A stretch of DNA of 64,000 bases from Enterobacter sp. RHBSTW-00175 (GTDB lineage: Bacteria > Pseudomonadota > Gammaproteobacteria > Enterobacterales > Enterobacteriaceae), in NCBI RefSeq assembly GCF_013927005.1, contig NZ_CP055930.1, forward strand, positions 4,340,001 to 4,404,000, written 5' to 3'. Under the pieces are notes generated by a model. The model was not told where the DNA came from, made no database searches, and worked only from the letters and a program-made list of their open reading frames with translations. A program made the translations under genes and the position numbers. Positions 30,706 to 38,779 of the stretch are shown one piece after another (the stretch's first letter is position 1; every line of letters starts with the position of its first letter).

Positions 30706-31638
30706 ATGGCATTCGCAATCCCTAACGGGTCACGTGTGAACGTGGCCAAGGCCTATCAGGCCGCAATTACCTTCACTGCTGCATCCAATGCGACGGAATG
30801 CGAGCTGACCGTTGCATCCGCTGCTGGCATCCTGGCTGGCGATGTTGTCCAGGTGAGTTCTGGCTGGCTTAAGCTCGACAATATGGTATTGCGCGTTAAG
30901 TCCGTTACCGGCACTAAAATCGTGCTGGAAGCGTTCGATACCACCGACACCACGAAATTTCCTGCGGGTACCGGAGCAGGCACGCTACGTAAAATCGATT
31001 CGTGGATCACCATGCCTCAGGTCATGACTTTGTCTACCGAAGGCGGCGACCAGCAGACCATCAGCGTGCAGTTCCTGGAAGATGATAAGGCTCGAACCAT
31101 CCCGACGTTTAAAAACGCCGTAGTTCAGGTCTACACCTTCGCACATGACCCACTTTTGGCTATCTACAAACGACTCATTGAACTGGATGAGTCGAGCGAT
31201 TCAACCGCAATCTGGTTCCACAACCAGCGCGGCAAGGCTGACCGTTACTATTCTGCGAAAGTATCGTTCCAGAAGGTTCCAAAGACCGAAATCAACACCG
31301 TGGAAAGCAACGAAGCGCGCATGAACTTTGAATCGGATATGCAGATTTACCCGATCGCTGACGCCTCTGCGGTGCCGCTGGCGTTCCTGACAGACCTGTC
31401 CCCAACCAAATCTGTTGCCACTGGTGCAGCTTTGGATCTGGCGGTGGTAATGCAGGGCGGTTCCGCGCCCTACACCTACGTCTGGAAGAAAGCGGGTACA
31501 GCCATTCCGGGCAAAACGGCCTCGACGTTCAACATCCCATCTGCGGAATCCGGCGATGCTGGCTCTTACACCTGTGAGGTCAGCGACGCCGCAGGCAAGA
31601 CCATCACGTCTGCTGCGTGCGCCGTTACGGTGAGCTAA
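30706..31638 (+). CDS. Major tail tube protein with C-terminal Ig-like domain
   Basis: The 310-aa protein has a tail-tube core (about 1-220, with GDQQTISVQFLEDDKARTIP) and a C-terminal immunoglobulin-like domain (225-310: APYTYVWKKAGTAIPGK, ESGDAGSYTCEVSDAAGK). Such surface Ig domains decorate tails in lambda (gpV) and many phages and may stick to host surface sugars. Sequence intact. Confidence 0.88.
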   Translation: MAFAIPNGSRVNVAKAYQAAITFTAASNATECELTVASAAGILAGDVVQVSSGWLKLDNMVLRVKSVTGTKIVLEAFDTTDTTKFPAGTGAGTLRKIDSWITMPQVMTLSTEGGDQQTISVQFLEDDKARTIPTFKNAVVQVYTFAHDPLLAIYKRLIELDESSDSTAIWFHNQRGKADRYYSAKVSFQKVPKTEINTVESNEARMNFESDMQIYPIADASAVPLAFLTDLSPTKSVATGAALDLAVVMQGGSAPYTYVWKKAGTAIPGKTASTFNIPSAESGDAGSYTCEVSDAAGKTITSAACAVTVS

Positions 31639-31647
31639 CCAACGAAG

Positions 31648-31665
31648 CCCGGTTCGCCGGGTTAA
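31648..31665 (+). terminator. Hairpin after the tail tube gene
   Basis: CCCGG-TTCG-CCGGG followed by TTAAAAAT, a weak terminator. After it comes an AT-rich 200-bp stretch (to 31865) with no gene. Confidence 0.6.
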
Positions 31666-31865
31666 AAATACGCCCAGAACAGTTCCCTTTTAAATGTGTA
31701 TTCCCTCGCACGGGAGCAACATCAATCGTGTTTACGTTGGGTGTTGGATGAGCTAGCCCAAAGTAAACCCCTAAAATTTTGGCTAAAGATAATTACTCAT
31801 CCTGTCGATAACAAATGAAATTTTTAAGTAAAAACTAAAGTCGATTGATGCATGGGGAGATGTTT

Positions 31866-32492
31866 ATGAACTTTTTTATTTTTGTTCTGGCTATTATTGT
31901 TGCGGTTTTCGTGTATAGAAAATCCAAAAGCAGATCATTGGCAAAAGGTCGAAGCAAGGTAAGAGCAGCTGTAACTGCATTTGCATTATCATTTTTTTCT
32001 TTCATCATTCTTATCTCGTTTGGAAGCAAGGAACAGTCTTCAGATCAAGAGAAAACAGTCTCTACTCTTAGGGATTCAGGCGGAGAAAAAGTTGATTTTG
32101 ACCTTGCGGACAATTTTCAGAAGTCAGTCTTTGATGAAATTAAGGCCATGCCAAACGGCACCAGTGATTCTAAGGAAGCATTTGATAGAGATAGAGCTTT
32201 ATCCATCTTCAAGGACTATGGTGTTCGCATGAAGGACTTTGACTCAAGTGTCAAAGATATTTGCAGTGTTGGTTATAATAAATGGCAGTCCTTCTATAAG
32301 TATGAAACAAGTACATGGTTACCATTAAACTCTGAAAATTACATTGTTCAGGCTGAAACTGAGCGAAGGGAAGCCTTTAACAAAAAAAATATGGAAATGC
32401 TAAAGATTGAAACGAAAAAAATGATGGATTGTTTCTACGAGGAGTCGCAGAAATTACCTCAACACATTACTCGTTCAAAACGTAGCGAATGA
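31866..32492 (+). CDS. Membrane-anchored accessory protein (moron) in the tail operon
   Basis: The 208-aa protein starts MNFFIFVLAIIVAVFVYRKS at ATG 31866 (GGGGAG six bases before) and has a second hydrophobic helix (AVTAFALSFFSFIILISFGS), then a hydrophilic domain of about 150 residues with FKDYGVRMKDFDSSVKDICS and the basic end ITRSKRSE. The gene is AT-rich compared with flanking tail genes and is bracketed by terminators at 31648 and 32612, the signature of a lysogenic-conversion insert. Function unknown; exclusion of other phages is a guess from location in the membrane. Confidence 0.72.
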   Translation: MNFFIFVLAIIVAVFVYRKSKSRSLAKGRSKVRAAVTAFALSFFSFIILISFGSKEQSSDQEKTVSTLRDSGGEKVDFDLADNFQKSVFDEIKAMPNGTSDSKEAFDRDRALSIFKDYGVRMKDFDSSVKDICSVGYNKWQSFYKYETSTWLPLNSENYIVQAETERREAFNKKNMEMLKIETKKMMDCFYEESQKLPQHITRSKRSE

Positions 32493-32611
32493 GATATTGA
32501 GAGGTCCTTTAATTATGTTGAATGAGTAATAAATAATTACTCAAATAATTCCATGCCTCAGTTGTGCGAGGTTTTCAGGAATTTAAAATTTAATGTTTGA
32601 CTCACCTTAAT

Positions 32612-32633
32612 AACCCGCTACGGCGGGTTTTTC
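32612..32633 (+). terminator. Terminator before the tail chaperone gene
   Basis: AACCCGC-TACG-GCGGGTT followed by TTTC. Closes the membrane-protein insert. Confidence 0.82.
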
Positions 32634-32652
32634 TGTTTTCTAAGGAACCGAA

Positions 32653-32991
32653 ATGTCCAAATTCTCTCTGATCCCTAATCCTACCTTTTCCGTTACCGCC
32701 AGCATCCCACGCGCCGGCGCTGAAGACGGCAAACTGACCTTCACTTTCCGCCATAAAACGCTGGAGGAACTGCGTGCTATGGACGAGAAACTGCACAAAG
32801 CAGCCGAAGGGAAAAAAGCCCCTACTGAGCCACAGGCCGACTACCTTATGGAAATTGTTGAAGGTTGGGCGCTCCCTGACGAATTCACCCGCGATAACGT
32901 GATCACATTGCTGAAGAACTACCCGCGGGCCTTTGACAGCATCGGCCTGGCCTACACCAAAGAGCTGATGGGTATCCGCGAAAAAAACTGA
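32653..32991 (+). CDS. Tail assembly chaperone, upstream part (lambda G-like)
   Basis: The 112-aa protein (SKFSLIPNPTFSVTASIPRA, then KTLEELRAMDEKLHKAAEGK) is the shorter form of the tail assembly chaperone, coating the tape measure before tube growth. It ends at 32991 right after the slippery heptamer A AAA AAC (32982-32988), which shifts a fraction of ribosomes into the next frame, as for lambda G/GT. Confidence 0.85.
   Translation: MSKFSLIPNPTFSVTASIPRAGAEDGKLTFTFRHKTLEELRAMDEKLHKAAEGKKAPTEPQADYLMEIVEGWALPDEFTRDNVITLLKNYPRAFDSIGLAYTKELMGIREKN
32982..32988 (+). promoter_or_regulatory. -1 frameshift slippery site A AAA AAC in the tail chaperone
   Basis: The heptamer is in phase (GAA AAA AAC TGA). 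One base back, translation continues as Lys-Lys-Leu-Arg-Gln-Val-Ala into the frame of the 96-aa ORF. Confidence 0.82.
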
Positions 32992-33008
32992 GGCAGGTCG
33001 CCGCAGCG

Positions 33009-33299
33009 ATGTATACGCCAGGACCGACGCTCGCGGAGCTGAGCGCTTTTGGTTTGACGCCTGAAGATGTTGAGGAAGAGGTGGGGATCCTGCCATCGAC
33101 ATGGAAAGTATTCACCATCTTCTCCACGCTGGCGACCCAATGGCGCGTAGGTGCGAGCGGTGCGACCGGTCTTGATTACAACGTTCTCCCCTGGGTGTTT
33201 CAGTTGCATGGGGTTGAGGATGCGGCGGCCTGCATGGCTGATCTTCAGATTATGGAAAGTGAGGCTCTCAAGGTAATGCATAAGGAGACGAGCAAATGA
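33009..33299 (+). CDS. Tail assembly chaperone, frameshift extension (DUF1799)
   Basis: The 96-aa frame (YTPGPTLAELSAFGLTPEDV, then STLATQWRVGASGATGLDYN) belongs to DUF1799, the T part of G-T chaperones. The ATG at 33009 has no proper ribosome site, which supports expression only as a -1 fusion with the upstream ORF. It overlaps the tape measure start (ATGA). Confidence 0.82.
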   Translation: MYTPGPTLAELSAFGLTPEDVEEEVGILPSTWKVFTIFSTLATQWRVGASGATGLDYNVLPWVFQLHGVEDAAACMADLQIMESEALKVMHKETSK

Positions 33300-36112
33300 C
33301 AGACCAGATCGCCTCGATTACTTTGAAGGCTGATGTTGCTGACCTGAAAACAGCCAGCAACGAACTGGATAAACTCGGTGAAGCGGCGGCCGGCGCCGTC
33401 GAGAAAGCGGATGACCTTAACAGTGTATTCCGGGCTGGTGCAGAGTCAGCAAAACAGGGTAGTGCAGGTATCAAAGAGCAACAGGTCGCGCTGAAAGGCC
33501 TGCTGGAGAATATCGACCCGGTAAACAAGGCACTGAACCGGCTGGATGAGCAACAGGCAGCGCTGCGTAACTTCCAGAACAAAGGCTTTCTGGATACTGA
33601 GGATTTTCAGCATTACAACAAAATCCTCGATGATACACGCTTAAAACTGACGGACACCGGGGAAGCCGCAGTGAAGGCTCAGGCAGAACTGGCAGCTACC
33701 CAGGCAGCAGAAAAACAATCCGCCGTACTGAAGAATCTGCTGGGCTCCATCGATCCGACCATTCGCGCATTCTCTTCGCTTGATGAACAACATGCGCAGC
33801 TGGTGGCACATTTCGAAGCTGGGCGTATTAACAGCACTCAGTTCGAACACTTTAACAACATCCTCAACCAGACGCGTGAGCGGCTCTCTGGCGTGGCTGA
33901 CGTGCTGCCGGATGCGCTATCACGGCAGGAGTTGGCCGCACGCCGTGCTGGTATCTCAGTGGGTCAGTACAGCGCTGCATTGCGAACACTTCCGGCTCAG
34001 TTCACGGATATCGCCACGCAGTTGGCTGGTGGTCAGTCGCCTTTTCTGATCCTGCTCCAGCAGGGTGGGCAGATTAAAGACCAATTCGGATCAGTTAAAG
34101 GTGCGTTAACTGGCGTAGGTTCATACGTCATGGGATTGGCAAGTCCATTCACCATTTCGGCGGCTGCTGTAGCACTGCTGACTTATGCTATCTACCAGAA
34201 CCGAAAAGAAATTGATGAAGCCTCAAAGCTTACTACCTCATCTCTAGGTGCCAGTGGTGATGCTGCTGAGCGGCTCGCTCTTAACATGGTCGCCATATCT
34301 GACAAAACAGGTAAGACGATTGATGAAGTTAGCAAGATGTTCATTACCACCAATGATGGTGCCAGTGAATCAATTCAAAAACTGATTGATGTTGGCTATA
34401 GCTATGACGAGGCGAGAAAAGAGGTTGAGAAATACAAAAGCACGGGAAATTTCACCGCACTGAATGCCGAGATTGACGCACATCGACGAGAGATTCTTAA
34501 GATCGGTGACGCATGGTCAGACGCCGCTATAAAAGAGAAGAACAAGTATACCGGCTCAAACCTCGGTAAGCAGAACGTCGCGCTTGGCGGTGGTATTGAT
34601 TATGGGCTGAAATTCATCGAGCAGGGTATTGACCTGCAAAAAACGATGAACCAACTGACAATTGACGGCAACAAAGCAGTTGCAGAGTCTGTCGACTGGA
34701 TCAATAAAGCGTGGGAATCAACCGATCGCGTTGCAGGAGCAGAGGCAAGGCTTAAAGAAGCTCGAGAGCAGTCGCGAAAAATTGCCTTCTCTGGAGATAA
34801 AGAAGCAATTGCAAATGCGCAGCAGCTCATCGCATTGCGCCAGCGTGAGGTTGAGGAAGCAAAAAAACAACGGGACAAAAAAGACTCGCCAAAAGCGACT
34901 GCTGTTAAAGTTGACGCAGGTGATCGTACCATCGAGAACTATCAGACGCAGTCCAGGGCGCTGACTCAAACCCTCGAAACACTTCGCCAAACGGGTGAAG
35001 CGCAGGTCAGAAGTACTGAACTCAGCAAACAGCAATCACGGTTCGCTGAGTTGGAGGAGGCCTCCAAGACCCGCGCACTGACCGCTCAGGAGAAATCCCT
35101 GCTATCAAGCCGGGAAGCGATCCTCAACGCAGCTAAAGTGGTGGATCAGAAGAACAAGGAAGTCGAAGCCCAGAAGAAAATTAACGGGCTGGCTCAGCAG
35201 GCGAATAAGTACGTCACGCAGATGTCTGAAAAAACGGATGCTCTGCTAGATAGCGCCGGGCTGAGCGGCCGCCAAACCCAGCGAATGATGGAAGAGGCTC
35301 AACTCCGCCAGGGATGGCTGAATGGTGGCGGCAAGCTTGAAGATGCAGGCTATACGAAAGAGCTGGCAGCGCTTAGGAATTATTATGCTGAAGAAGACAA
35401 GCTGCGCGGCGACTGGAAGGCTGGCGCAGTAAGCGGCTGGAATGAATATCTGGACGCCGCCACGAACACCTATGACGCTGTTAAGAATGTAGCCAGTTCT
35501 ACGCTAACCGGATTATCGGACATGCTTACCGAGCTTATGACAACCGGCACCGCTTCGGTTAAAGAGTTCGGCAAGTCCATGCTCAAGATGATCCTTGAGG
35601 TGACAAATCGACTTCTGGTGGCCTATGCAGTGCAAGCTGCGATGGGTTGGATAAGTGGGGGAAGTAGCGGTGGCAGTACTCCTGGTGGGGCATATGCTAA
35701 CGCTGCTGCTGGCGTAACGTTCAATGCCAAAGGCGGCGTGTATGAGTCATCCGGGTTAAGTAAGTATGTGAATGGCGTCTACGATTCTCCTCAATACTTC
35801 ACGTTCCAGGGGGCGTCGAAGTTTGCCAAAGGTGGCGTCTTTGCTGAGGCAGGTGCAGAGGCAATCATGCCACTGACGCGGGATTCCGCTGGGCGACTGG
35901 GTGTTCGTGCTCAGGGCGGTGGCGGTATGGCCCCAGTTATTAATACCACCGTTAATGTCGATGCTGGTGGTTCGGTAACAACCCAAACATCCAGTTCTGG
36001 TGATGCCATGGGGCGCGCACTTGCTGATGAAATGCAATCCGCTGCGTTGCAAGTGATACAAAAACATATCAAACCAGGCGGGATAATCTATAACTTCACA
36101 AAAGGTAGATAG
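33296..36112 (+). CDS. Tail tape measure protein
   Basis: The 938-aa protein is largely helical with long coiled coils (for example QAALRNFQNKGFLDTEDFQH) and hydrophobic helices (VMGLASPFTISAAAVALLTY; LEVTNRLLVAYAVQAAMGW). The C-terminal region (KGGVFAEAGAEAIMPLTRDS) is the typical ending of lambda H-type tape measures. Its length sets tail length. Confidence 0.92.
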   Translation: MTDQIASITLKADVADLKTASNELDKLGEAAAGAVEKADDLNSVFRAGAESAKQGSAGIKEQQVALKGLLENIDPVNKALNRLDEQQAALRNFQNKGFLDTEDFQHYNKILDDTRLKLTDTGEAAVKAQAELAATQAAEKQSAVLKNLLGSIDPTIRAFSSLDEQHAQLVAHFEAGRINSTQFEHFNNILNQTRERLSGVADVLPDALSRQELAARRAGISVGQYSAALRTLPAQFTDIATQLAGGQSPFLILLQQGGQIKDQFGSVKGALTGVGSYVMGLASPFTISAAAVALLTYAIYQNRKEIDEASKLTTSSLGASGDAAERLALNMVAISDKTGKTIDEVSKMFITTNDGASESIQKLIDVGYSYDEARKEVEKYKSTGNFTALNAEIDAHRREILKIGDAWSDAAIKEKNKYTGSNLGKQNVALGGGIDYGLKFIEQGIDLQKTMNQLTIDGNKAVAESVDWINKAWESTDRVAGAEARLKEAREQSRKIAFSGDKEAIANAQQLIALRQREVEEAKKQRDKKDSPKATAVKVDAGDRTIENYQTQSRALTQTLETLRQTGEAQVRSTELSKQQSRFAELEEASKTRALTAQEKSLLSSREAILNAAKVVDQKNKEVEAQKKINGLAQQANKYVTQMSEKTDALLDSAGLSGRQTQRMMEEAQLRQGWLNGGGKLEDAGYTKELAALRNYYAEEDKLRGDWKAGAVSGWNEYLDAATNTYDAVKNVASSTLTGLSDMLTELMTTGTASVKEFGKSMLKMILEVTNRLLVAYAVQAAMGWISGGSSGGSTPGGAYANAAAGVTFNAKGGVYESSGLSKYVNGVYDSPQYFTFQGASKFAKGGVFAEAGAEAIMPLTRDSAGRLGVRAQGGGGMAPVINTTVNVDAGGSVTTQTSSSGDAMGRALADEMQSAALQVIQKHIKPGGIIYNFTKGR

Positions 36113-36169
36113 TTTTTGCGTCAGTCCTTAGTTATTATTTCTAAAAACATAATGATTAAGGGGATTTAA

Positions 36170-36991
36170 ATGAAAAAAGTGTTACTTGCTTGTTGTTTAA
36201 CTTTATTGCTCTCTGGGTGTGACAAACCAAAAGTTGATGCATCAACAGATGAGACGATGAAAACATCTCTTCAGAAGGTAAAAGAATCTCTTCCAGAGGA
36301 GAAAAGACAGGAGTTTAGTGAAGCCACTTCAACCATAGTGATGAATAGCATTGACATGAAAGCTATGATGGCTGGCGCTTTTTCTGGCAACGGAGATACT
36401 ATTGCCACACAGCAAGCTGAGAAAGCAAAGGCGGCATTAAATGGGAAGACAGGCGAAGAGATAATCAGCGAGGCAAAGGTAATTTTAGCTGAGAGAGCAC
36501 AAAAAGAGCAGCAACAAGCTTTGCAAGAGATCGCTGAACTTAAAGATAAGAATGCTAAATCTCAGCAGGCAAAAGAAGCTTTAAAAAACTTTGTTGTTAA
36601 TAAATCACGCTTTTATTTCCAGAAGCAGGAATTTGGCAACCCCCGCCCTGTGATTGAACTGAGCGTTGAAAACAAAACTGGCACTCCAATATCTAGAGCA
36701 TATTTCAAAGGTACTATTGCCTCTCCCGGTCGCTCTATCCCTTGGCTAGTTGACACTTTCAACTATGCCATCCCTGGAGGGCTTGAACCGGGTGAAAAAG
36801 CTGATTGGCCTTTACTTCCTAACATGTTCTCAGATTGGGGCAAAGTCGAAGCCCCTGATGATGCTATTTTCACGGTTGAGGTGGTTAAATTGGATGGTCC
36901 TGACGGAAAGACCTTGTTTGACGCAGAAGGTTTTAGCGAAGACGACCAAAAGCGGTTAGATATGCTTGTTACCAAATACGCCACAAAATAG
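36170..36991 (+). CDS. DUF6694-type lipoprotein (moron)
   Basis: The 273-aa protein has a lipoprotein signal (KKVLLACCLTLLLSGC) with Cys17 and Asp at +2, the Lol-avoidance residue, so it should stay in the inner membrane. A helical middle (KAKAALNGKTGEEIISEAKV; ILAERAQKEQQQALQEIAEL) precedes a beta-rich C-terminal domain (RPVIELSVENKTGTPISRAY). It lies between tape measure and the second repressor and is AT-rich. DUF6694 lipoproteins occur on many prophages with no known role. Confidence 0.77.
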   Translation: MKKVLLACCLTLLLSGCDKPKVDASTDETMKTSLQKVKESLPEEKRQEFSEATSTIVMNSIDMKAMMAGAFSGNGDTIATQQAEKAKAALNGKTGEEIISEAKVILAERAQKEQQQALQEIAELKDKNAKSQQAKEALKNFVVNKSRFYFQKQEFGNPRPVIELSVENKTGTPISRAYFKGTIASPGRSIPWLVDTFNYAIPGGLEPGEKADWPLLPNMFSDWGKVEAPDDAIFTVEVVKLDGPDGKTLFDAEGFSEDDQKRLDMLVTKYATK

Positions 36992-37032
36992 ACCCGACAG
37001 ACGAAAGTTAAGCCCCGCTCAAGTCTTCAATA

Positions 37033-37054
37033 ATAGCCCACTTAGGTGGGCTAT
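37033..37054. terminator. Hairpin between convergent lipoprotein and repressor genes
   Basis: A perfect 9-bp stem ATAGCCCAC-TTAG-GTGGGCTAT between genes that converge. No long T-run on either side; likely a bidirectional terminator or barrier. Confidence 0.65.
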
Positions 37055-37081
37055 CTGGTGATACAAATTTGTATCATGAAC

Positions 37082-37813
37082 TCAGTTTTTTTTATTGTCA
37101 TCAGAGTCTTTGCGAAGGCCAGGATAATCAGCTTTTGTAATAACTTGCTGATAAACACCATGTAACGTCGTCTGGCTCTGAATGAGATCCACCTCAGCGT
37201 AAACAGCAGTAGCCAAAACAAATCCATCACCTTTGTTAATTACTAGGTCACCATAGTTTTTATTCAAAGCCTTAAGTGTCACCTGAAAGAGATCGGTGTA
37301 GTACTGCTTAAAGGTCATTTCCTCTTCATAACCATATAAAACAAAGCTGCCCTGTTGTGGTTCAACGCCAGGATCGAAAGTAACAATACATCCAGGAGGG
37401 AAACTGAATCCTCCGGATCCTCTCATTGACTCGCCAACAATTTTAAGGGCGAAAGCACTATCGCTCACAGCCACACCACATGGGTGAAATGCGGTCGCAG
37501 ATTTTAACACTTCATCAAGTCTGTCAGCGAACGGTCCCATTGTTAAAAGCGGGATCTGGCGAACAGAAGTGTACGGGATGAAATTTCTCAGATTGGGTTC
37601 CTGTCCATCACCGGAAGCCAGCCAGCCTGGAGTAGTTCCAAGTGCTGATGCAAGCCTCAATAAAACAGGGTCGCGCGGCTTAGAATCACCACCTTCGTAT
37701 GCGGCAATCTGACGCTGCACGATGCCTACTTGCTTAGCAAGTTCTGTCTGAGTTAGGCCCAGAGATTTTCTCAGCGTGGAGACCCGCTCATGAAACAGGG
37801 AGTCAAAGTTCAC
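37082..37813 (-). CDS. Second repressor: HTH plus S24 peptidase
   Basis: The 243-aa protein has an N-terminal HTH (STLRKSLGLTQTELAKQVGI, then QRQIAAYEGGDSKPRDP) and a C-terminal S24/LexA-like domain with the Ser motif GESMRGSGGFSFPPGC and the Lys in a following strand region (VLYGYEEEMTFKQYYTD). It can probably self-cleave with RecA, unlike the main repressor. It is divergent from the Arc-like and antirepressor genes and has the P22 immI-type role of keeping antirepressor off. Confidence 0.87.
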   Translation of the reverse strand: MNFDSLFHERVSTLRKSLGLTQTELAKQVGIVQRQIAAYEGGDSKPRDPVLLRLASALGTTPGWLASGDGQEPNLRNFIPYTSVRQIPLLTMGPFADRLDEVLKSATAFHPCGVAVSDSAFALKIVGESMRGSGGFSFPPGCIVTFDPGVEPQQGSFVLYGYEEEMTFKQYYTDLFQVTLKALNKNYGDLVINKGDGFVLATAVYAEVDLIQSQTTLHGVYQQVITKADYPGLRKDSDDNKKN

Positions 37814-37834
37814 AATTTCACCATTAAAGAGATG

Positions 37835-37862
37835 TTGACATATGAATAATTCATATTAGTAT
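37835..37862 (+). promoter_or_regulatory. Promoter and operator of the antirepressor operon
   Basis: TTGACA (37835-37840), 16-bp spacer, TAGTAT (37857-37862). The palindrome ATATGAA-TAA-TTCATAT (37840-37856) fills the spacer exactly, and a related TCATATGA lies at 37873-37880. Binding of the S24 repressor would shut the promoter. Confidence 0.77.
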
Positions 37863-37913
37863 CTCTACAAGTTCATATGAGTTTTTATGTAGAGAGAACT
37901 AGAGGAGTTCATA

Positions 37914-38087
37914 ATGTCTGAAAACATTTCCACTATCAAGCCGCGCCAGGTCCGTTTTGTTGAGAAAGTGGATTCTCATATTCGTGAGTCCGCCAAGCGT
38001 TGTCACCGCTCCATTCAGGCAGAGATTGCATATCGCATGGAGTTGCTGATTAAGCTTGAGGAGAAGGGCGATGTTGTCATCCAGTAA
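37914..38087 (+). CDS. Arc-like ribbon-helix-helix regulator
   Basis: The 57-aa protein (PRQVRFVEKVDSHIRESAKR then CHRSIQAEIAYRMELLIKLE) has the strand-helix-helix pattern of Arc/Mnt, with a good GAGG ribosome site. In P22, Arc limits expression of ant from the same promoter. It is too short for many gene callers. Confidence 0.8.
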   Translation: MSENISTIKPRQVRFVEKVDSHIRESAKRCHRSIQAEIAYRMELLIKLEEKGDVVIQ

Positions 38088-38160
38088 AAACAGCGAAGCC
38101 CAGAAGTGCGCTAACACCCTGGGCCTCTTATCGAACAAATCCGGCAAAGGAAATATCGAC

Positions 38161-38712
38161 ATGAATATTGTAGCAAAATCAGATCTGAACTTCCAAGGTA
38201 AAGCAATTGTTCCAGTTGCTGGTATGAGCGGCATTTGGCTTACCTCTGCTGAAATCGCGGCAGCCCTGCAATATAAGAGCGCTAAGTCGGTAACGAACCT
38301 GTTCAACCAGAACGCAGACGAGTTTACTGGTGGTATGACTAAGGTCATTGAATCAGTGACCTCAGGAAATTACCGCAAAAAGGTACGCGTTTTCTCTCTT
38401 CGCGGCGCGCACTTAATCGCGATGTTTGCCCGCACCCCGGTTGCTAAAGAATTCCGTAAGTGGGTGTTGGATATTTTGGATAGAGGGATTGAAGCGACAA
38501 GTGTTGAAAATCTTCCTACTGAATTTCATCAACGGGTAATGCTTTACTTTGATAGCAAAGGTGGAGTTATCGGTACGCAACCACTAACAGAAGATCAGGT
38601 TGTTATGTCTTTTGATGGGTTTGTAAATTTGTTCAGAGGAAAAGGGTGGTTGGTTGCTCCGAAGGAGGAAGTTGCAAAAGGATTGATAGGAGCAATACAA
38701 AGTTTGCCATAG
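38161..38712 (+). CDS. Antirepressor with BRO-N domain
   Basis: The 183-aa protein has a BRO-N/Ant domain (GMSGIWLTSAEIAAALQYKS, VRVFSLRGAHLIAMFARTPV, FRKWVLDILDRG). Start taken at ATG 38161 (AAAGGAAAT upstream); 38071 is an alternative that would overlap the arc-like gene. P22-type Ant proteins bind and inactivate phage repressors; since the main repressor here lacks a cleavage domain, this could be its induction route. A 6-bp hairpin (GCCCAG/CTGGGC, 38098-38124) sits in the arc-ant gap. Confidence 0.8.
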   Translation: MNIVAKSDLNFQGKAIVPVAGMSGIWLTSAEIAAALQYKSAKSVTNLFNQNADEFTGGMTKVIESVTSGNYRKKVRVFSLRGAHLIAMFARTPVAKEFRKWVLDILDRGIEATSVENLPTEFHQRVMLYFDSKGGVIGTQPLTEDQVVMSFDGFVNLFRGKGWLVAPKEEVAKGLIGAIQSLP

Positions 38713-38724
38713 TGCAAAAAGAAA

Positions 38725-38748
38725 AACCGTCAGTTGGAGCTGACGGTT
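38725..38748 (-). terminator. Hairpin terminating leftward transcripts
   Basis: AACCGTCAG-TTGGAG-CTGACGGTT, 9-bp perfect stem. Read leftward it is followed by TTTCTTTTT, so it terminates antisense transcription; rightward no T-run follows. Confidence 0.7.
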
Positions 38749-38779
38749 CACTGAAGTCTAACTACGTATAGGAGCGTAT

